NCBI GenBank assembly: GCA_964447205.1
Contig: CAYUSB010000040.1
Coordinates: forward strand, 16,180 to 80,179
Direction: 5' to 3'
DNA from: JAEUKH01 sp964447205
GTDB taxonomy: Bacteria; Myxococcota_A; Polyangia; Polyangiales; Ga0077539
DNA: 64,000 nt
Shown here: one piece after another, positions 17,556 through 27,253 of the stretch
Numbering within the stretch: the stretch's first letter is position 1
Layout of the letters: the number at the start of each line of letters is the position of its first letter
The notes under the pieces: generated by a model
Database searches by the model: none
Told to the model about the DNA's origin: nothing
The model's input: only the letters and a program-made list of their open reading frames with translations
Made by a program: the position numbers and the translations under genes

Positions 17556-19094
17556 TCAGGGGAAGTCCTTCGACCACAGCTCCCGGCGCATCCGCTCGCG
17601 GGAGGGATCCGAGCGGGTCACCACCCGGGCGGCCCCGAGGGCCGCGACGAGCTCTCCCTCCAGGCCGAGGCCCGGCACGTTCTGCCGGGTGGCCAGAAGG
17701 AGCCCCTCGATCTCGGTACGAATCGGCAGGCCGCAGACCCCGAGCCAGGGGGTGTCGTCGACCGCGTCGAGGGTGTCCATGGGCTCGGCCGCCCCGGGGC
17801 GCCGCAGCTCGACCGAGGCAGGGAGCTCCCCGCGGCGGTCTTCGAGGGCGAGCCCGTCGTGGGGAGAGTCCACCACCAGGGTGTGCCGCTCGAGAAACGG
17901 GACGAGCTCCCCGAGGGCCCGCAGCACCCGCGGGCGCACCCTGCGCAGGTGGTCGGAGCCCTCCTCCACGAGCGAGCGCGGGAGCAGGGCGGAGACCGTG
18001 AGGACCACTCGCCCCGCCCCGTCGACGGGGCCCCGGTCGACCGCGAGGAGGTTCTCTTCGGCGAGGGGCCTACGGGGGTCGACCACGGCGTACACCCGGC
18101 CCGCCATGCCCACGGGCACCACCTCGGCCCGCACCACCACGTTGAGGGTGTACCGGTGATACCGGGGACGGGTCCCGAGCAGCATCCGGGTCCAGGCCCG
18201 GGTGGGTTCTTCCCCCGTCAGGCGCTGCACCTCGGCCGGGTCGAGGCTGCTCAGGGCGAAGGCGCAGCCCACCGACTCGTCGAGCCCGGCGAGGGCCACC
18301 GAGCGCACTCGACCGCGGTGCACCGCGATGGACTCGGCCCGGTCGCGCAGCCGCAGGTCGCCCCCGTGCTGCACGATCTTCTCGGCGAACAGGGCCCGGA
18401 GCCCGTCGACCCCGCCCTCGTGGAGGGTGGCGTGGCGGAACCCCGCGGCGTGCAACCGGGAGCGGGCCAGGGGGCTCAAGGCGTCGGGGTCGAGGGCCCC
18501 GGCGAACCGAACCTGGGCGTCGACGAAGGTACGAAACGGGTGGTCTCCGGCAAACTCGGCGAAGGGGTCCGCGCCCCCTCCGAGGCGATCGAAGGGCAGG
18601 CCCGACAAGGCCCTGCCGAGCTCCCGCCGCTCCCAGAACCCTCCCGGGGGCAACATCACGTCGGCCCCGAGGGCCCGGTCGAGGAGGGCCCCGTCGGCGT
18701 GGATGCGTCGGTAGAAATCTTCGACCGGCCGCTGGATCTCTGGGAACTCCCGGTTGAGGTCGGCCAGGAGCCGCTCGGAGGTGGGGCTGGCGTCGATGCG
18801 ATGGCCCGGCAGGACGACCTGAAAGGCCGGGTCGAGTGCCTCCACCCGGCGGCGCACGGACGGGACCATGGCCAGCTCGGTCACCATCCGGCGAAAGGCC
18901 GGGGCGTCGAGGAAGCTCACCACGGCGGAGGCCCGTCGCAGGGACAGGTCCTCGAAGGGATACACCTCGGGGCGGGTCCCATGCCCCAGGACCAGGACCC
19001 GAAAGCCCCGGCGGGCCAGCAGGGCCCCGGCCCCGACCACGGCCAGGGAGGCCCCGACGATTACGACGTCGTAGGAGCTCCGGGGCGAGGTCAC
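17556..19094 (-). CDS. FAD/NAD(P)-binding oxidoreductase, phytoene-dehydrogenase-like
   Basis: A 512-residue flavoprotein starting at GTG 19094. Its start overlaps the purN stop codon (GTGA), so translation is probably coupled. The N-terminus has a Rossmann-type FAD motif, DVVIVGASLAVVGAGALLARRG, followed by a strand ending in LVLGHG. The C-terminus carries a cofactor-closing region ending GLLLATRQNVPGLGLEGE. The middle is divergent, and no substrate can be assigned. It sits in an operon with purM and purN although no purine role is expected for this fold. It may be distantly related to the FAD enzyme at 7897-10065. Confidence 0.8.
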   Translation of the reverse strand: MTSPRSSYDVVIVGASLAVVGAGALLARRGFRVLVLGHGTRPEVYPFEDLSLRRASAVVSFLDAPAFRRMVTELAMVPSVRRRVEALDPAFQVVLPGHRIDASPTSERLLADLNREFPEIQRPVEDFYRRIHADGALLDRALGADVMLPPGGFWERRELGRALSGLPFDRLGGGADPFAEFAGDHPFRTFVDAQVRFAGALDPDALSPLARSRLHAAGFRHATLHEGGVDGLRALFAEKIVQHGGDLRLRDRAESIAVHRGRVRSVALAGLDESVGCAFALSSLDPAEVQRLTGEEPTRAWTRMLLGTRPRYHRYTLNVVVRAEVVPVGMAGRVYAVVDPRRPLAEENLLAVDRGPVDGAGRVVLTVSALLPRSLVEEGSDHLRRVRPRVLRALGELVPFLERHTLVVDSPHDGLALEDRRGELPASVELRRPGAAEPMDTLDAVDDTPWLGVCGLPIRTEIEGLLLATRQNVPGLGLEGELVAALGAARVVTRSDPSRERMRRELWSKDFP

Positions 19095-19696
19095 GGGGTC
19101 CGCCACACCCGTCGCCCCTCCCGGCGCAGTCGCCCGAGGGAGAGGTCGGCCACGGCCGCGGGCAGGAGCTTGTGCTCCTCGACCAGGATGCGGGCGGCCA
19201 GGGAGGCCTCGGTGTCGTCGTCGCGGACCACCACAGGGCTCTGGGCGATGATGGGGCCGGTGTCGGTGCCCCCGTCGACGAAGTGCACGGTGCAGCCCGA
19301 GACCTTGGCCCCGTAGGCGAGGCACTGGGCCGGGGCTCGCAGCCCGGGAAAAGCCGGAAGGAGGGAGGGATGGATGTTGATCACCCGGTCGGGGAAGGCG
19401 TCGAGCAGGGTGGCCGTGACGATGCGCAGAAACCCCGCCAGCACCACCAGGCCGATGGCGTCGGCCTGGAGCTGGTCGCGCAGGGCGGCGTCGTAGTCGG
19501 TCCGGCGGGCGAAATCGCCGTGCAGGAGGGTGGTCCACGGGACGCCCCGGGCTGCGGCCCGGGCGAGGGCCCCGGCTCCGGCCACGTTGCACACGACCCG
19601 CACGATCTGGGCGGCCCCGAGGCGGCCCGCGGCCTGGGCGTCGAGGAGGGCCTGGAGGTTGCTGCCCCCGCCCGAGGCGAGCACGGCCACGCGCAT
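19091..19696 (-). CDS. purN: Phosphoribosylglycinamide formyltransferase
   Basis: A 201-residue GAR transformylase, which transfers a formyl group from 10-formyl-tetrahydrofolate to GAR in the third step of purine synthesis. Visible motifs are ASGGGSNLQALLDA at the N-terminus, INIHPSLLPAFPG with the catalytic Asn and His, and FVDGGTDTGPIIAQ with the catalytic Asp. I use the ATG at 19696. A GTG three codons upstream overlaps the purM stop and would also couple translation. It is flanked by purM upstream and the FAD oxidoreductase downstream in one transcription unit. Length is normal for the family. Confidence 0.97.
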   Translation of the reverse strand: MRVAVLASGGGSNLQALLDAQAAGRLGAAQIVRVVCNVAGAGALARAAARGVPWTTLLHGDFARRTDYDAALRDQLQADAIGLVVLAGFLRIVTATLLDAFPDRVINIHPSLLPAFPGLRAPAQCLAYGAKVSGCTVHFVDGGTDTGPIIAQSPVVVRDDDTEASLAARILVEEHKLLPAAVADLSLGRLRREGRRVWRTP

Positions 19697-19701
19697 CGGG
19701 G

Positions 19702-20751
19702 TCACCGGTCCAGGAAGGTGACGCGGGCGTCGTCTTCGGCGTCGGAGGCGACGACCTCGCCCACGATGGCGGCCCCAAACCCGGCCTCGCGGAACGCCCG
19801 AAGCACGGCGTCGGCCCCCTGGGCCTCGACCACGGCCACCATGCCGAGGCCGAGGTTGAAGGTGCGGCGCATCTCGGCCTCCTCCACGTCGCCGGCCCGC
19901 TGCACCATGCAAAAAATCTCTGGCCGAACCCACGTCCGCGGGTCGAGGACCACCCCCACCCCGTTGGGCAGAACCCGCGGGACGTTGCCCACGAGGCCCC
20001 CCCCCGTGATGTGGGCCAGGGCCCTCACCTGACGCGAGCGCAGGGCCCGGGCCACCCCCGGGGCGTAGATGTGGGTGGGCTCCAGGAGCTCCTCGCCCAG
20101 GGTGCGTCCGAGCCCCGCCACGTGCTGGTCGAGGCTCATGCATCCGACCTCCAGGAGGGCCTTGCGCACGAGGGAGTACCCGTTGGAGTGCAGCCCCGAG
20201 GAGGACACCCCCACGGCCACGTCGCCCACCTTGATCGACCGCCGTCCGTCGAGGAGGTCGTCGCGGTTGACCACCCCCACGCAGAAGCCCGCGAGGTCGT
20301 ACTCGTTGGAGGCGTACATCCCGGGCATCTCGGCGGTCTCGCCCCCGAGGAGGGCGCACCCGGCCCGGCGGCAGCCCTCGGCCACCCCGGCCACCACCCG
20401 CTCGGCCACCCCCACGTCGAGGTGCCCCGTGGCGAAGTAGTCGAGGAAGAACAGGGGCTGGGCCCCGGCCGTGCTCACGTCGTTGGCGCACATGGCCACC
20501 AGATCGATCCCCACGGTGTCGTGCTGCCCGGCCAGGAAGGCCACCTTGAGCTTGGTCCCCACCCCGTCCGTGCCGCTCACCAGGACCGGGTCGCGGGTCC
20601 CCATGGGCAGCCCGCACAACCCCGCGAACCCGCCCACGTCGGCGATCACCTCCGGCCGCCGGGTGCGGGCCACGAGCCCCGCGATGCGGTCGACGACGGC
20701 GTCACCGGCTTCAATGTCAACGCCCGCGTCCCGATAGGTGAGTCGTGCCAT
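19702..20751 (-). CDS. purM: Phosphoribosylformylglycinamidine cyclo-ligase
   Basis: A 349-residue AIR synthetase, which closes the imidazole ring of FGAM using ATP. Motifs are LVSGTDGVGTKLKVAF, ANDVSTAGAQPLFFLDY, LLGGETAEMPGMY and VSSSGLHSNGYSL, with AHITGGGLVGNVPRVLP in the C-terminal half. I chose the ATG at 20751 (MARLTYRDAGVDIEAGD), the usual family start, over one 13 codons upstream. It is the first gene of the purM-purN-oxidoreductase operon and is divergent from the rhodanese-ThiF gene about 100 bp away. Confidence 0.97.
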   Translation of the reverse strand: MARLTYRDAGVDIEAGDAVVDRIAGLVARTRRPEVIADVGGFAGLCGLPMGTRDPVLVSGTDGVGTKLKVAFLAGQHDTVGIDLVAMCANDVSTAGAQPLFFLDYFATGHLDVGVAERVVAGVAEGCRRAGCALLGGETAEMPGMYASNEYDLAGFCVGVVNRDDLLDGRRSIKVGDVAVGVSSSGLHSNGYSLVRKALLEVGCMSLDQHVAGLGRTLGEELLEPTHIYAPGVARALRSRQVRALAHITGGGLVGNVPRVLPNGVGVVLDPRTWVRPEIFCMVQRAGDVEEAEMRRTFNLGLGMVAVVEAQGADAVLRAFREAGFGAAIVGEVVASDAEDDARVTFLDR

Positions 20752-20849
20752 GTCCCTGCCACCGGTACCGACCCGGAGCCCCGGCGTCAACGGCCCCGGA
20801 GGGGGAAACCCGCCGAGGGTCGATGGGTCTGTGCTAGCACCTCAGGGCC

Positions 20850-22025
20850 ATGGCGCGGTCGTTTGCGGAGCTTCTGGTCGATGCGAGGGGTCAGGGCCCG
20901 GCCCTCACCCTGGAGGCCCTGCGGGCCCGCCTCGATGCGTCGGAGCCGATGGTTCTGCTCGATGTGCGGGAGGGCGACGAGTGGCGGGGGGGGCACCTGC
21001 CCGGGGCCCTGCACCTGCCCCGGGGGCACCTGGAGTCCCGGATCGAGGCCCTGGTCCCCGACCGGTCGACCCCATTGGCCGTGTACTGCGCCGGGGGGAC
21101 CCGGGCCGCCCTGGCCGCCGCCACCCTGCGGGCCATGGGCTACGGCTCCGTCGTGCGGGTCGAGCCCGGCTTCGAGGCCTGGGCAGCCCAGGGATGGCCC
21201 GTCGTGGTGCCCCGCAGCCTCACCGAGGCCCAACGGTCCCGGTACGACCGCCACCTGCGCCTGCCCGAGATCGGCCCCACGGGCCAGGCCGCCCTCCTCG
21301 ACGCCCGGGTCCTCCTCGTGGGCCTCGGGGGCCTCGGATCCCCAGTGGCCCTCTACCTCGCCGCGGCCGGAGTCGGCACCCTGGGCCTCCTCGACGACGA
21401 CACGGTCCAGGCCTCCAACCTCCAGCGCCAGGTGATCCACGGCCTCGGGTCTCTCGGCCGCCCCAAGGTCGACAGCGCCGCCGAGGCCATCGCCGGGCTC
21501 AACCCCGACGTCGTGGTCACCCGCCTCCACACCCGTCTCCGGGCCAACGAGGCCGCGGGGGTCCTCGACGGCTACGACGTGATCGTCGACGGGAGCGACA
21601 ACTTCCCCACCCGGTACCTCCTCAACGACGCCGCGGTCCGGGCCGGAAAGGCCCTCGTGCACGGGAGCGTGGCGCGGTTTGAGGGTCAGGTGACCACCTT
21701 CGTGCCCGGGGGGCCTTGTTACCGCTGCCTGTTTCCCCAGCCCCCTCCCCCGGGGCTCGGGCCCTCCTGCCAGGAGGCCGGGGTTCTTGGGGTATTGCCC
21801 GGGGTGGTGGGGCTCCTGCAGGCCACCGAGGTCTTGAAGCTCCTGCTCGGGAGGGGCGAGGCCCTGGTCGGCCGGATGCTCCTCTACGACGCCTTGTCCA
21901 TGGACTTCCGCACGATGCGCTACGGGCGGGCCCCGGGGTGCCCGACCTGCGGCCCCGATCCCCGCCTCGCGCCAACGGCCCCCGACGAGGAATTGTGCGC
22001 CGGGCCGCTGCGCCCCGCTTCGTAG
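20850..22025 (+). CDS. Rhodanese-ThiF/MoeB fusion (sulfur-carrier adenylyltransferase)
   Basis: A 391-residue protein. The N-terminal rhodanese domain (about 15-125) has the active-site Cys in VYCAGGTRAA. The ThiF/MoeB/E1-like domain (about 130-385) has the nucleotide motif VGLGGLGSPVALYLAAAGVG, NLQRQVIHG, and Zn-type Cys pairs CYRC and CPTC. A Cys in GPSCQEAGVLG is the likely catalytic position. The family adenylates the C-terminal glycine of MoaD- or ThiS-like carriers, and the rhodanese part supplies sulfur. In MoeZ/Uba4-type proteins the rhodanese domain is usually C-terminal; here the order is reversed. Molybdopterin or another sulfur pathway cannot be decided from context. Confidence 0.92.
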   Translation: MARSFAELLVDARGQGPALTLEALRARLDASEPMVLLDVREGDEWRGGHLPGALHLPRGHLESRIEALVPDRSTPLAVYCAGGTRAALAAATLRAMGYGSVVRVEPGFEAWAAQGWPVVVPRSLTEAQRSRYDRHLRLPEIGPTGQAALLDARVLLVGLGGLGSPVALYLAAAGVGTLGLLDDDTVQASNLQRQVIHGLGSLGRPKVDSAAEAIAGLNPDVVVTRLHTRLRANEAAGVLDGYDVIVDGSDNFPTRYLLNDAAVRAGKALVHGSVARFEGQVTTFVPGGPCYRCLFPQPPPPGLGPSCQEAGVLGVLPGVVGLLQATEVLKLLLGRGEALVGRMLLYDALSMDFRTMRYGRAPGCPTCGPDPRLAPTAPDEELCAGPLRPAS

Positions 22026-22063
22026 GCGTCGGGCGATTGGGGTACCCTCCCTAGGCCCAACCC

Positions 22064-22679
<616 letters not shown>

Positions 22680-22683
<4 letters not shown>

Positions 22684-23435
22684 CCCGGAGGGCCGTCCTC
22701 GCCCTCGCGGCCCTGGTGTCCGCGGGGTGCAAACTCGGGGCGCCCGAAGGGGTCCCGACGCCCGACCGATCGTCAAGCGCCTTGCCGACGTACACCGTCT
22801 CCCGCGGCCCCCGGGCGAGCCTCGACCAGCCCGGAAACTCCCTCGGGGGCTTCGTCCACCCCGGGACGGGGCGGCCCGTCCCCAGCTCCCGGGTCCAGGG
22901 CGACGCCTGGATGCGCTACGACGACGAGGGCCTGCACGTCCGGGTGGATGTGTACGACCCGCGCCCCGAGGCCCCCTTCGATCCCTCCCAACGCGACCCC
23001 CACCTGTGGGAGCGCTCGTCGGGGGTCGAGCTGATGCTCCAGCCGGGCGATCCGGGCGACAACCGCGACTATTTCGAGATCCAGGTCGACAGCCGCGGGG
23101 CCCGCTGGACCACCCGCTTCGACGACTACAACCGCCCCATCCGCGTGGGCCCCGACGGCCGACGGCGGTTTGGCGACGAGAGCTGGGAGCCCGACCTGTC
23201 CGTGATCACCGAATCTCTGCCCGGGGGCCGCGGGTATCGGGTTCGGTTTACGGTCCGGTGGCAAGACCTGCCGCGGGTGCGGGCCCCGACCCCGCCAAAC
23301 CCCGGCGACGTATGGCGGGCCAACGTCTACACCTTCCGCGACGGCCAACGCGACAGCCTCGCGTGGTCGCCCCTCCTCGGCCAGGGCAACTTCCACCGCA
23401 GCGGCCGTTGGGGTCGCATCGTCTTCGCCCGCTGA
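22680..23435 (+). CDS. Lipoprotein with CBM9/DOMON-like carbohydrate-binding domain
   Basis: A 251-residue protein starting at GTG 22680, overlapping the stop of the anchored SRPBCC frame (GTGA). It has a signal peptide with a lipobox (ALVSAGC, Cys about residue 17), so it is exported and lipid-anchored. The remaining sequence has the pattern of a family 9 carbohydrate-binding-like domain: DAWMRYDDEGLHVRVDVYD, WERSSGVELMLQPG, NRDYFEIQVDSRG, YRVRFTVRWQDLP and VWRANVYTFRDG. It probably binds sugars or haem-like ligands at the cell surface. The next gene is a GH31 glycosidase lipoprotein, so a joint role in glycan use is likely. Confidence 0.85.
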
Positions 23436-23471
23436 GGGCCCATCGGCCTCCCCGGAGCCTCGACCGCCCCC

Positions 23472-26087
23472 ATGAAGCCCCCCACCCCCTCCGTCTCCGT
23501 CGCCCTCCTCCTCGTTGTGTTGGGATGCACCGACGCGCACCCTGGCGCCTCCGACGCGGCCTCTGACGCGGCCCTGGACGCCGACGCGGACGCAGCCGTC
23601 GATGCCCCTCCCGGGGCCGATGTCCCCCCCGAAATGGACGTGCCCTTCGGGCCCTCGTTCGCCTTCGAGGTCACCACCCCCGAGGGGACCGTGGCCGTCC
23701 GGGGGATGCCCCTGCGGGTCTCCCTTCGTCGCCCCACAGGGCCCCTCTTCGACAGCAGCGACCTCGCCTTCCTCCAGGTGGGCCTGCGCCCGGGGGGTCC
23801 GAGCCCGACCCGCTTCCACGACCCTCGGGTCGCCGACCCCGCAGGGATCGCCTGGGTCACTCCGCGCCAGGCCACCCGGGTCGACCCCGCGGGAGGCCTC
23901 CTCACCCTCGACGACCCGCGGACGGGCCCGGTCACCATCCGGGTCGCGGCCGAGGCCCCCGGGGTGGTGGGCCTGCACCTCGAGGCCGGGGGGCCCGACG
24001 TGGCCATGCTCCGCTTCGTGATCCCCACCGACTCCGGGGCCTACCGCGGTCTCGGCGAGCGCTTCGGGGCCCTCGACCCGCGCGGGTCGGTCGTGCCGAT
24101 GCAGCTCCACGTCGCCGGGACGTCCTCCTCGGGGACCAACGAGACCCACGTCCCGGTGCCCTTCGTCGTCTCGTCGCGGGGGTACGGGATGTTCGTCCGC
24201 ACCCGCGAGGCCGGGGCCTTTGACGTCGGGGCCACCGCCCCGGGGGAGCTTCGGGCTACCTTCGAGGGCCACGCGGCCTCGGTGTTCTTCCTCCTCGACG
24301 GACGGGGGAGCCCCACCGAGGTGATCGCCCGGTACACCCGCCTCACGGGCCTCGCCCGGCTGCCCCCGCGGTGGGCCTTCGGGCCCCAACACTGGCGCAA
24401 CGTCTGGCGCAATCGCGACGAGCTCCTCGAAGACGCCCGACGCATCCGGGCCGAGGGGATCCCCACCACCACGATCTGGATCGACAACCCCTGGATGCGC
24501 TCGTACACCGACCACGAGGTCGACACGGCGCGTTTCCCCGACCCCCCCGGGCTGATGCGAGAGCTCGAGGCCCTGGGGTACCGGGTCCTGTTCTGGAGCG
24601 TCCCGTACCTCGACGCGGTCGGGCAGGGGGCGGCCCCCACCAACGAGGCCGAGCGCCGCTGGCTCCGGGCTCGCGACGCCGGGTGGCTCGTCCGAGGCCC
24701 CGGGGGCACCCCCTACGTCTCCCCCCTGCCCTATGGATCGCCTGGGGGGATGCGTGACGCCGCGGGCTCCCTCGTCGACTTCACCGCCCCCGAGGCCTCG
24801 ACCTTCTGGACCGAGAGCCTCGGGCCCCTGGTCATGCTCGGGGCCCGGGCCTTCAAGCTCGACTACGCCGAGGACATCCTGGCCGACATCGCCGGGGTCC
24901 GGCCCCGCTTCGGCTTCGCCCAGGGGGCCTCCGAGCGCACGGGCCGCTGGGCCTACCCCCAGGGCTACCACGCCGCGTATCGGGCGGCCCTCGACCGCTA
25001 CGCGGGGGGCGACGGGTTTGTGATGGGGCGGGCGTCGAGTTGGGGCGGCCAGAGCGTGCTCGACGTGGTGTGGCCCGGCGACCTCGACAACGACTTTCGA
25101 CCCCACGTCTACGAGCGCGAGGTCGGGGGGTTGCCGGCCTCCGTGCACGCCCTCGTGTCCCTGGCCGAGAGCGGGTTTCCCAATTTCGCCTCCGACACCG
25201 GAGGGTACCGCGGGGGCAGGCCCGCCCGGGAGGCCCTCCTGCGCTGGGCCGAACACACGGCCCTGTCGCCCTTCCTCCAGCTCGGGGGCGGGGGCGAGTC
25301 GCACAACCCCTGGACCTACGACCCCGAGGCCACGGCCCACTACCAGTCGATGGCCCGTTTGCACAACCGCCTCGTTCCGTACCTCTACGCCCAGGCCCGA
25401 CGGGCTTCCCGCGACGGGACCCCTCCCGTGCGCTCCCTCGCCGTGGCCTTCCCGGACGACCCCGGAGGGTTCGCCGAGGGCGAAGCGTACCTCCTCGGCG
25501 ACGACCTCTACGTGGCCCCCGTGATCGTCGCGGGGGCCTCCACCCGCAGGGTTCATGTCCCCCCGGGGGTGTGGGTCCACTGGTGGAGCCGACGCGCGTT
25601 TGGGGGGCCGACGGACGTCGAGATCCCCGCCCCCCTCGGGCAACCCGCCCTCTTCGTACGGCGCGGGGCCGCCCTCGAGCTCCTGCCCGACGACCTCGAC
25701 ACCCTCGTGGCCGCCACCGCCCCGGGGGTGGTCGACGCCGCCGACCGGGCCGACCGCCGTGGCCTCTCAGTCTGGAGCAATACGGCCGTGTCCCACCCGC
25801 TCGAAGACGGCGGGACCGTGGCCTTCACCCCGGGCCCGTCGGGATGGACCGCGGCCGTGACCCGGGGCGGGGTCGTGCGGAGGCTCCACCTCGCGGTAGA
25901 CGCCCGCGGAGCGGGACAAGACGCACCCGCCCAGGCGACCCCCCTGCGGCTCACGACGGCGGGCTACGGCGAAGACCCCCGGGCCACCACGGGGGCCTGC
26001 GCGAGCTGCTGGAGCTGGGACGCCCCCCGGGCCACCCTGCACGTCGTGGTCGAACGCGACGAGACCCTGGCGGCCGAGCCCCGGTAA
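23472..26087 (+). CDS. Lipoprotein glycoside hydrolase family 31
   Basis: An 871-residue enzyme with a lipoprotein signal (LLVVLGC) followed by an Ala/Asp-rich linker of about 40 residues. An N-terminal beta domain precedes the GH31 barrel. The barrel has IPTTTIWIDNPW, the nucleophile region FKLDYAED (Asp in KLDY), the acid/base region VWPGDLDNDF, NFASDTGGYRGG, and the C-terminal LVPYLYAQARRASRDGTP and YLLGDDLYVAPV. GH31 enzymes act on alpha-glucosides or alpha-xylosides or are lyases; exact specificity is not readable. It is outer-surface or periplasmic by its signal. It follows the CBM9-like lipoprotein after 36 bp, probably as one operon. Confidence 0.93.
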   Translation: MKPPTPSVSVALLLVVLGCTDAHPGASDAASDAALDADADAAVDAPPGADVPPEMDVPFGPSFAFEVTTPEGTVAVRGMPLRVSLRRPTGPLFDSSDLAFLQVGLRPGGPSPTRFHDPRVADPAGIAWVTPRQATRVDPAGGLLTLDDPRTGPVTIRVAAEAPGVVGLHLEAGGPDVAMLRFVIPTDSGAYRGLGERFGALDPRGSVVPMQLHVAGTSSSGTNETHVPVPFVVSSRGYGMFVRTREAGAFDVGATAPGELRATFEGHAASVFFLLDGRGSPTEVIARYTRLTGLARLPPRWAFGPQHWRNVWRNRDELLEDARRIRAEGIPTTTIWIDNPWMRSYTDHEVDTARFPDPPGLMRELEALGYRVLFWSVPYLDAVGQGAAPTNEAERRWLRARDAGWLVRGPGGTPYVSPLPYGSPGGMRDAAGSLVDFTAPEASTFWTESLGPLVMLGARAFKLDYAEDILADIAGVRPRFGFAQGASERTGRWAYPQGYHAAYRAALDRYAGGDGFVMGRASSWGGQSVLDVVWPGDLDNDFRPHVYEREVGGLPASVHALVSLAESGFPNFASDTGGYRGGRPAREALLRWAEHTALSPFLQLGGGGESHNPWTYDPEATAHYQSMARLHNRLVPYLYAQARRASRDGTPPVRSLAVAFPDDPGGFAEGEAYLLGDDLYVAPVIVAGASTRRVHVPPGVWVHWWSRRAFGGPTDVEIPAPLGQPALFVRRGAALELLPDDLDTLVAATAPGVVDAADRADRRGLSVWSNTAVSHPLEDGGTVAFTPGPSGWTAAVTRGGVVRRLHLAVDARGAGQDAPAQATPLRLTTAGYGEDPRATTGACASCWSWDAPRATLHVVVERDETLAAEPR

Positions 26088-26178
26088 CGGAGGGACCCCA
26101 CGCCCCCATCGTGCACCGCGCACCCGGTGCAGCGGGGTTGCATCTCGGTGTTATGTTGGGGTGGTGAAGCGACCCCCG

Positions 26179-27228
26179 ATGTCGCAGCGACCCGCCCGGG
26201 TCCTGGTGGTCGACGACGAGCCCCTCGTGCGGGGAGCCCTCGTTCGGATGCTGGAGGTGATGGGGCTGGCGGCCACGGCGGTCCCCTCGGGCACCGACGC
26301 CCTGGAGGCCCTCCGACGGTCGCCCCGGGCCTTCGACCTCGTGCTCCTCGACATCGACATGCCGGGACTGTCGGGGGTGGAGGTCCTGGAGCAGATCAAG
26401 GGCAGCGACACCCTGGCCGACATCCCGGTCGTGATGGTGTCGGGTCAGGGCGAGATCGACGTGGTCATCCGCTGCATCGAGCTCGGGGCCGACGATTTCG
26501 TGAGCAAGCCGTACGTGCTGCCCCTCCTGGAGGCCAGGGTTCAGGCCTCGCTGGCCCGCAAGCGGGTCCACGACTGGGAGCAGCGGTACCTCAAGCTCCT
26601 CGAGGACGAGGAGGCCCTCAGCGAGGAGCTCATCACCAACATGCTCCCCGACCACATCGCGGCCCGGCTCAAACACGGCGAGCGGCAGATCGCCGAGCAC
26701 GTCGACGACGTGAGCGTCCTCTTCGCCGACCTCGTCGGGTTTACCCCCCTCGCGGCGAGCAAGCCCCCCCACGAAGTGGTCGCCCTCCTCAACCGCGTCT
26801 TCTCTCACATGGACCGCCTGGCCGGGGACCGCGGGATCGAGAAGATCAAGACCGTAGGCGACGCGTACATGGCCGTCGGGGGCCTGCCCGACGGGCGCGA
26901 GGATCACCTCGAGGCGATGGCCGAGCTCGCCATCGAGATGCGCGACGCGATCCCCCGCGCGCACGGCCTGGAGCTCCGCATCGGGCTGCACTGCGGGCCC
27001 GCCGTGGCCGGGGTGATCGGCGAGCGCAAGCTCAGCTACGACGTCTGGGGCGACACCATCAACATCGCGAGCCGCATGGAATCCCAAGGGGTCGTCGGCA
27101 AGATCCAGACCTCGGAGCAGGTGCGCGAACGGCTGCTCTACACGTTTGAGTTCGAGGAGCGGGGCCCGATCGAGGTCCGCGGACGGGGCACGATCCTCAC
27201 CTACTTTCTGCGCGGGCCCCGACGGTAG
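26179..27228 (+). CDS. Receiver-adenylate cyclase response regulator
   Basis: About 349 residues. The N-terminal receiver domain has VLVVDDEPLVRG and the phospho-acceptor Asp in LVLLDIDMPG. A helical linker rich in Glu and Arg leads to a class III cyclase catalytic domain with metal aspartates in VSVLFADLVGFT and KTVGDAYMAVGG, an IEKIK lysine, and DTINIASRM with the transition-state Asn and Arg. The Lys/Asp pair points to cAMP rather than cGMP. A GTG at 26161 would add six residues; the ATG at 26179 is preferred and neither has a clear ribosome binding site. It has the same receiver-cyclase layout as the C-terminal two thirds of the protein at 15648-17543. Confidence 0.92.
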   Translation: MSQRPARVLVVDDEPLVRGALVRMLEVMGLAATAVPSGTDALEALRRSPRAFDLVLLDIDMPGLSGVEVLEQIKGSDTLADIPVVMVSGQGEIDVVIRCIELGADDFVSKPYVLPLLEARVQASLARKRVHDWEQRYLKLLEDEEALSEELITNMLPDHIAARLKHGERQIAEHVDDVSVLFADLVGFTPLAASKPPHEVVALLNRVFSHMDRLAGDRGIEKIKTVGDAYMAVGGLPDGREDHLEAMAELAIEMRDAIPRAHGLELRIGLHCGPAVAGVIGERKLSYDVWGDTINIASRMESQGVVGKIQTSEQVRERLLYTFEFEERGPIEVRGRGTILTYFLRGPRR

Positions 27229-27230
27229 CG

Positions 27231-27246
27231 GCGGGCCGAAGCCCGC
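27231..27246. terminator. Hairpin between convergent genes
   Basis: A perfect 6-bp stem, GCGGGC-CGAA-GCCCGC, lies 3 bp after the cyclase stop and before the stop of the convergent hybrid kinase. It is a stable tetraloop hairpin without a T tract, so it could act as a weak bidirectional terminator or an mRNA 3'-end stabiliser. Confidence 0.4.
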
Positions 27247-27253
27247 GGGGCGG

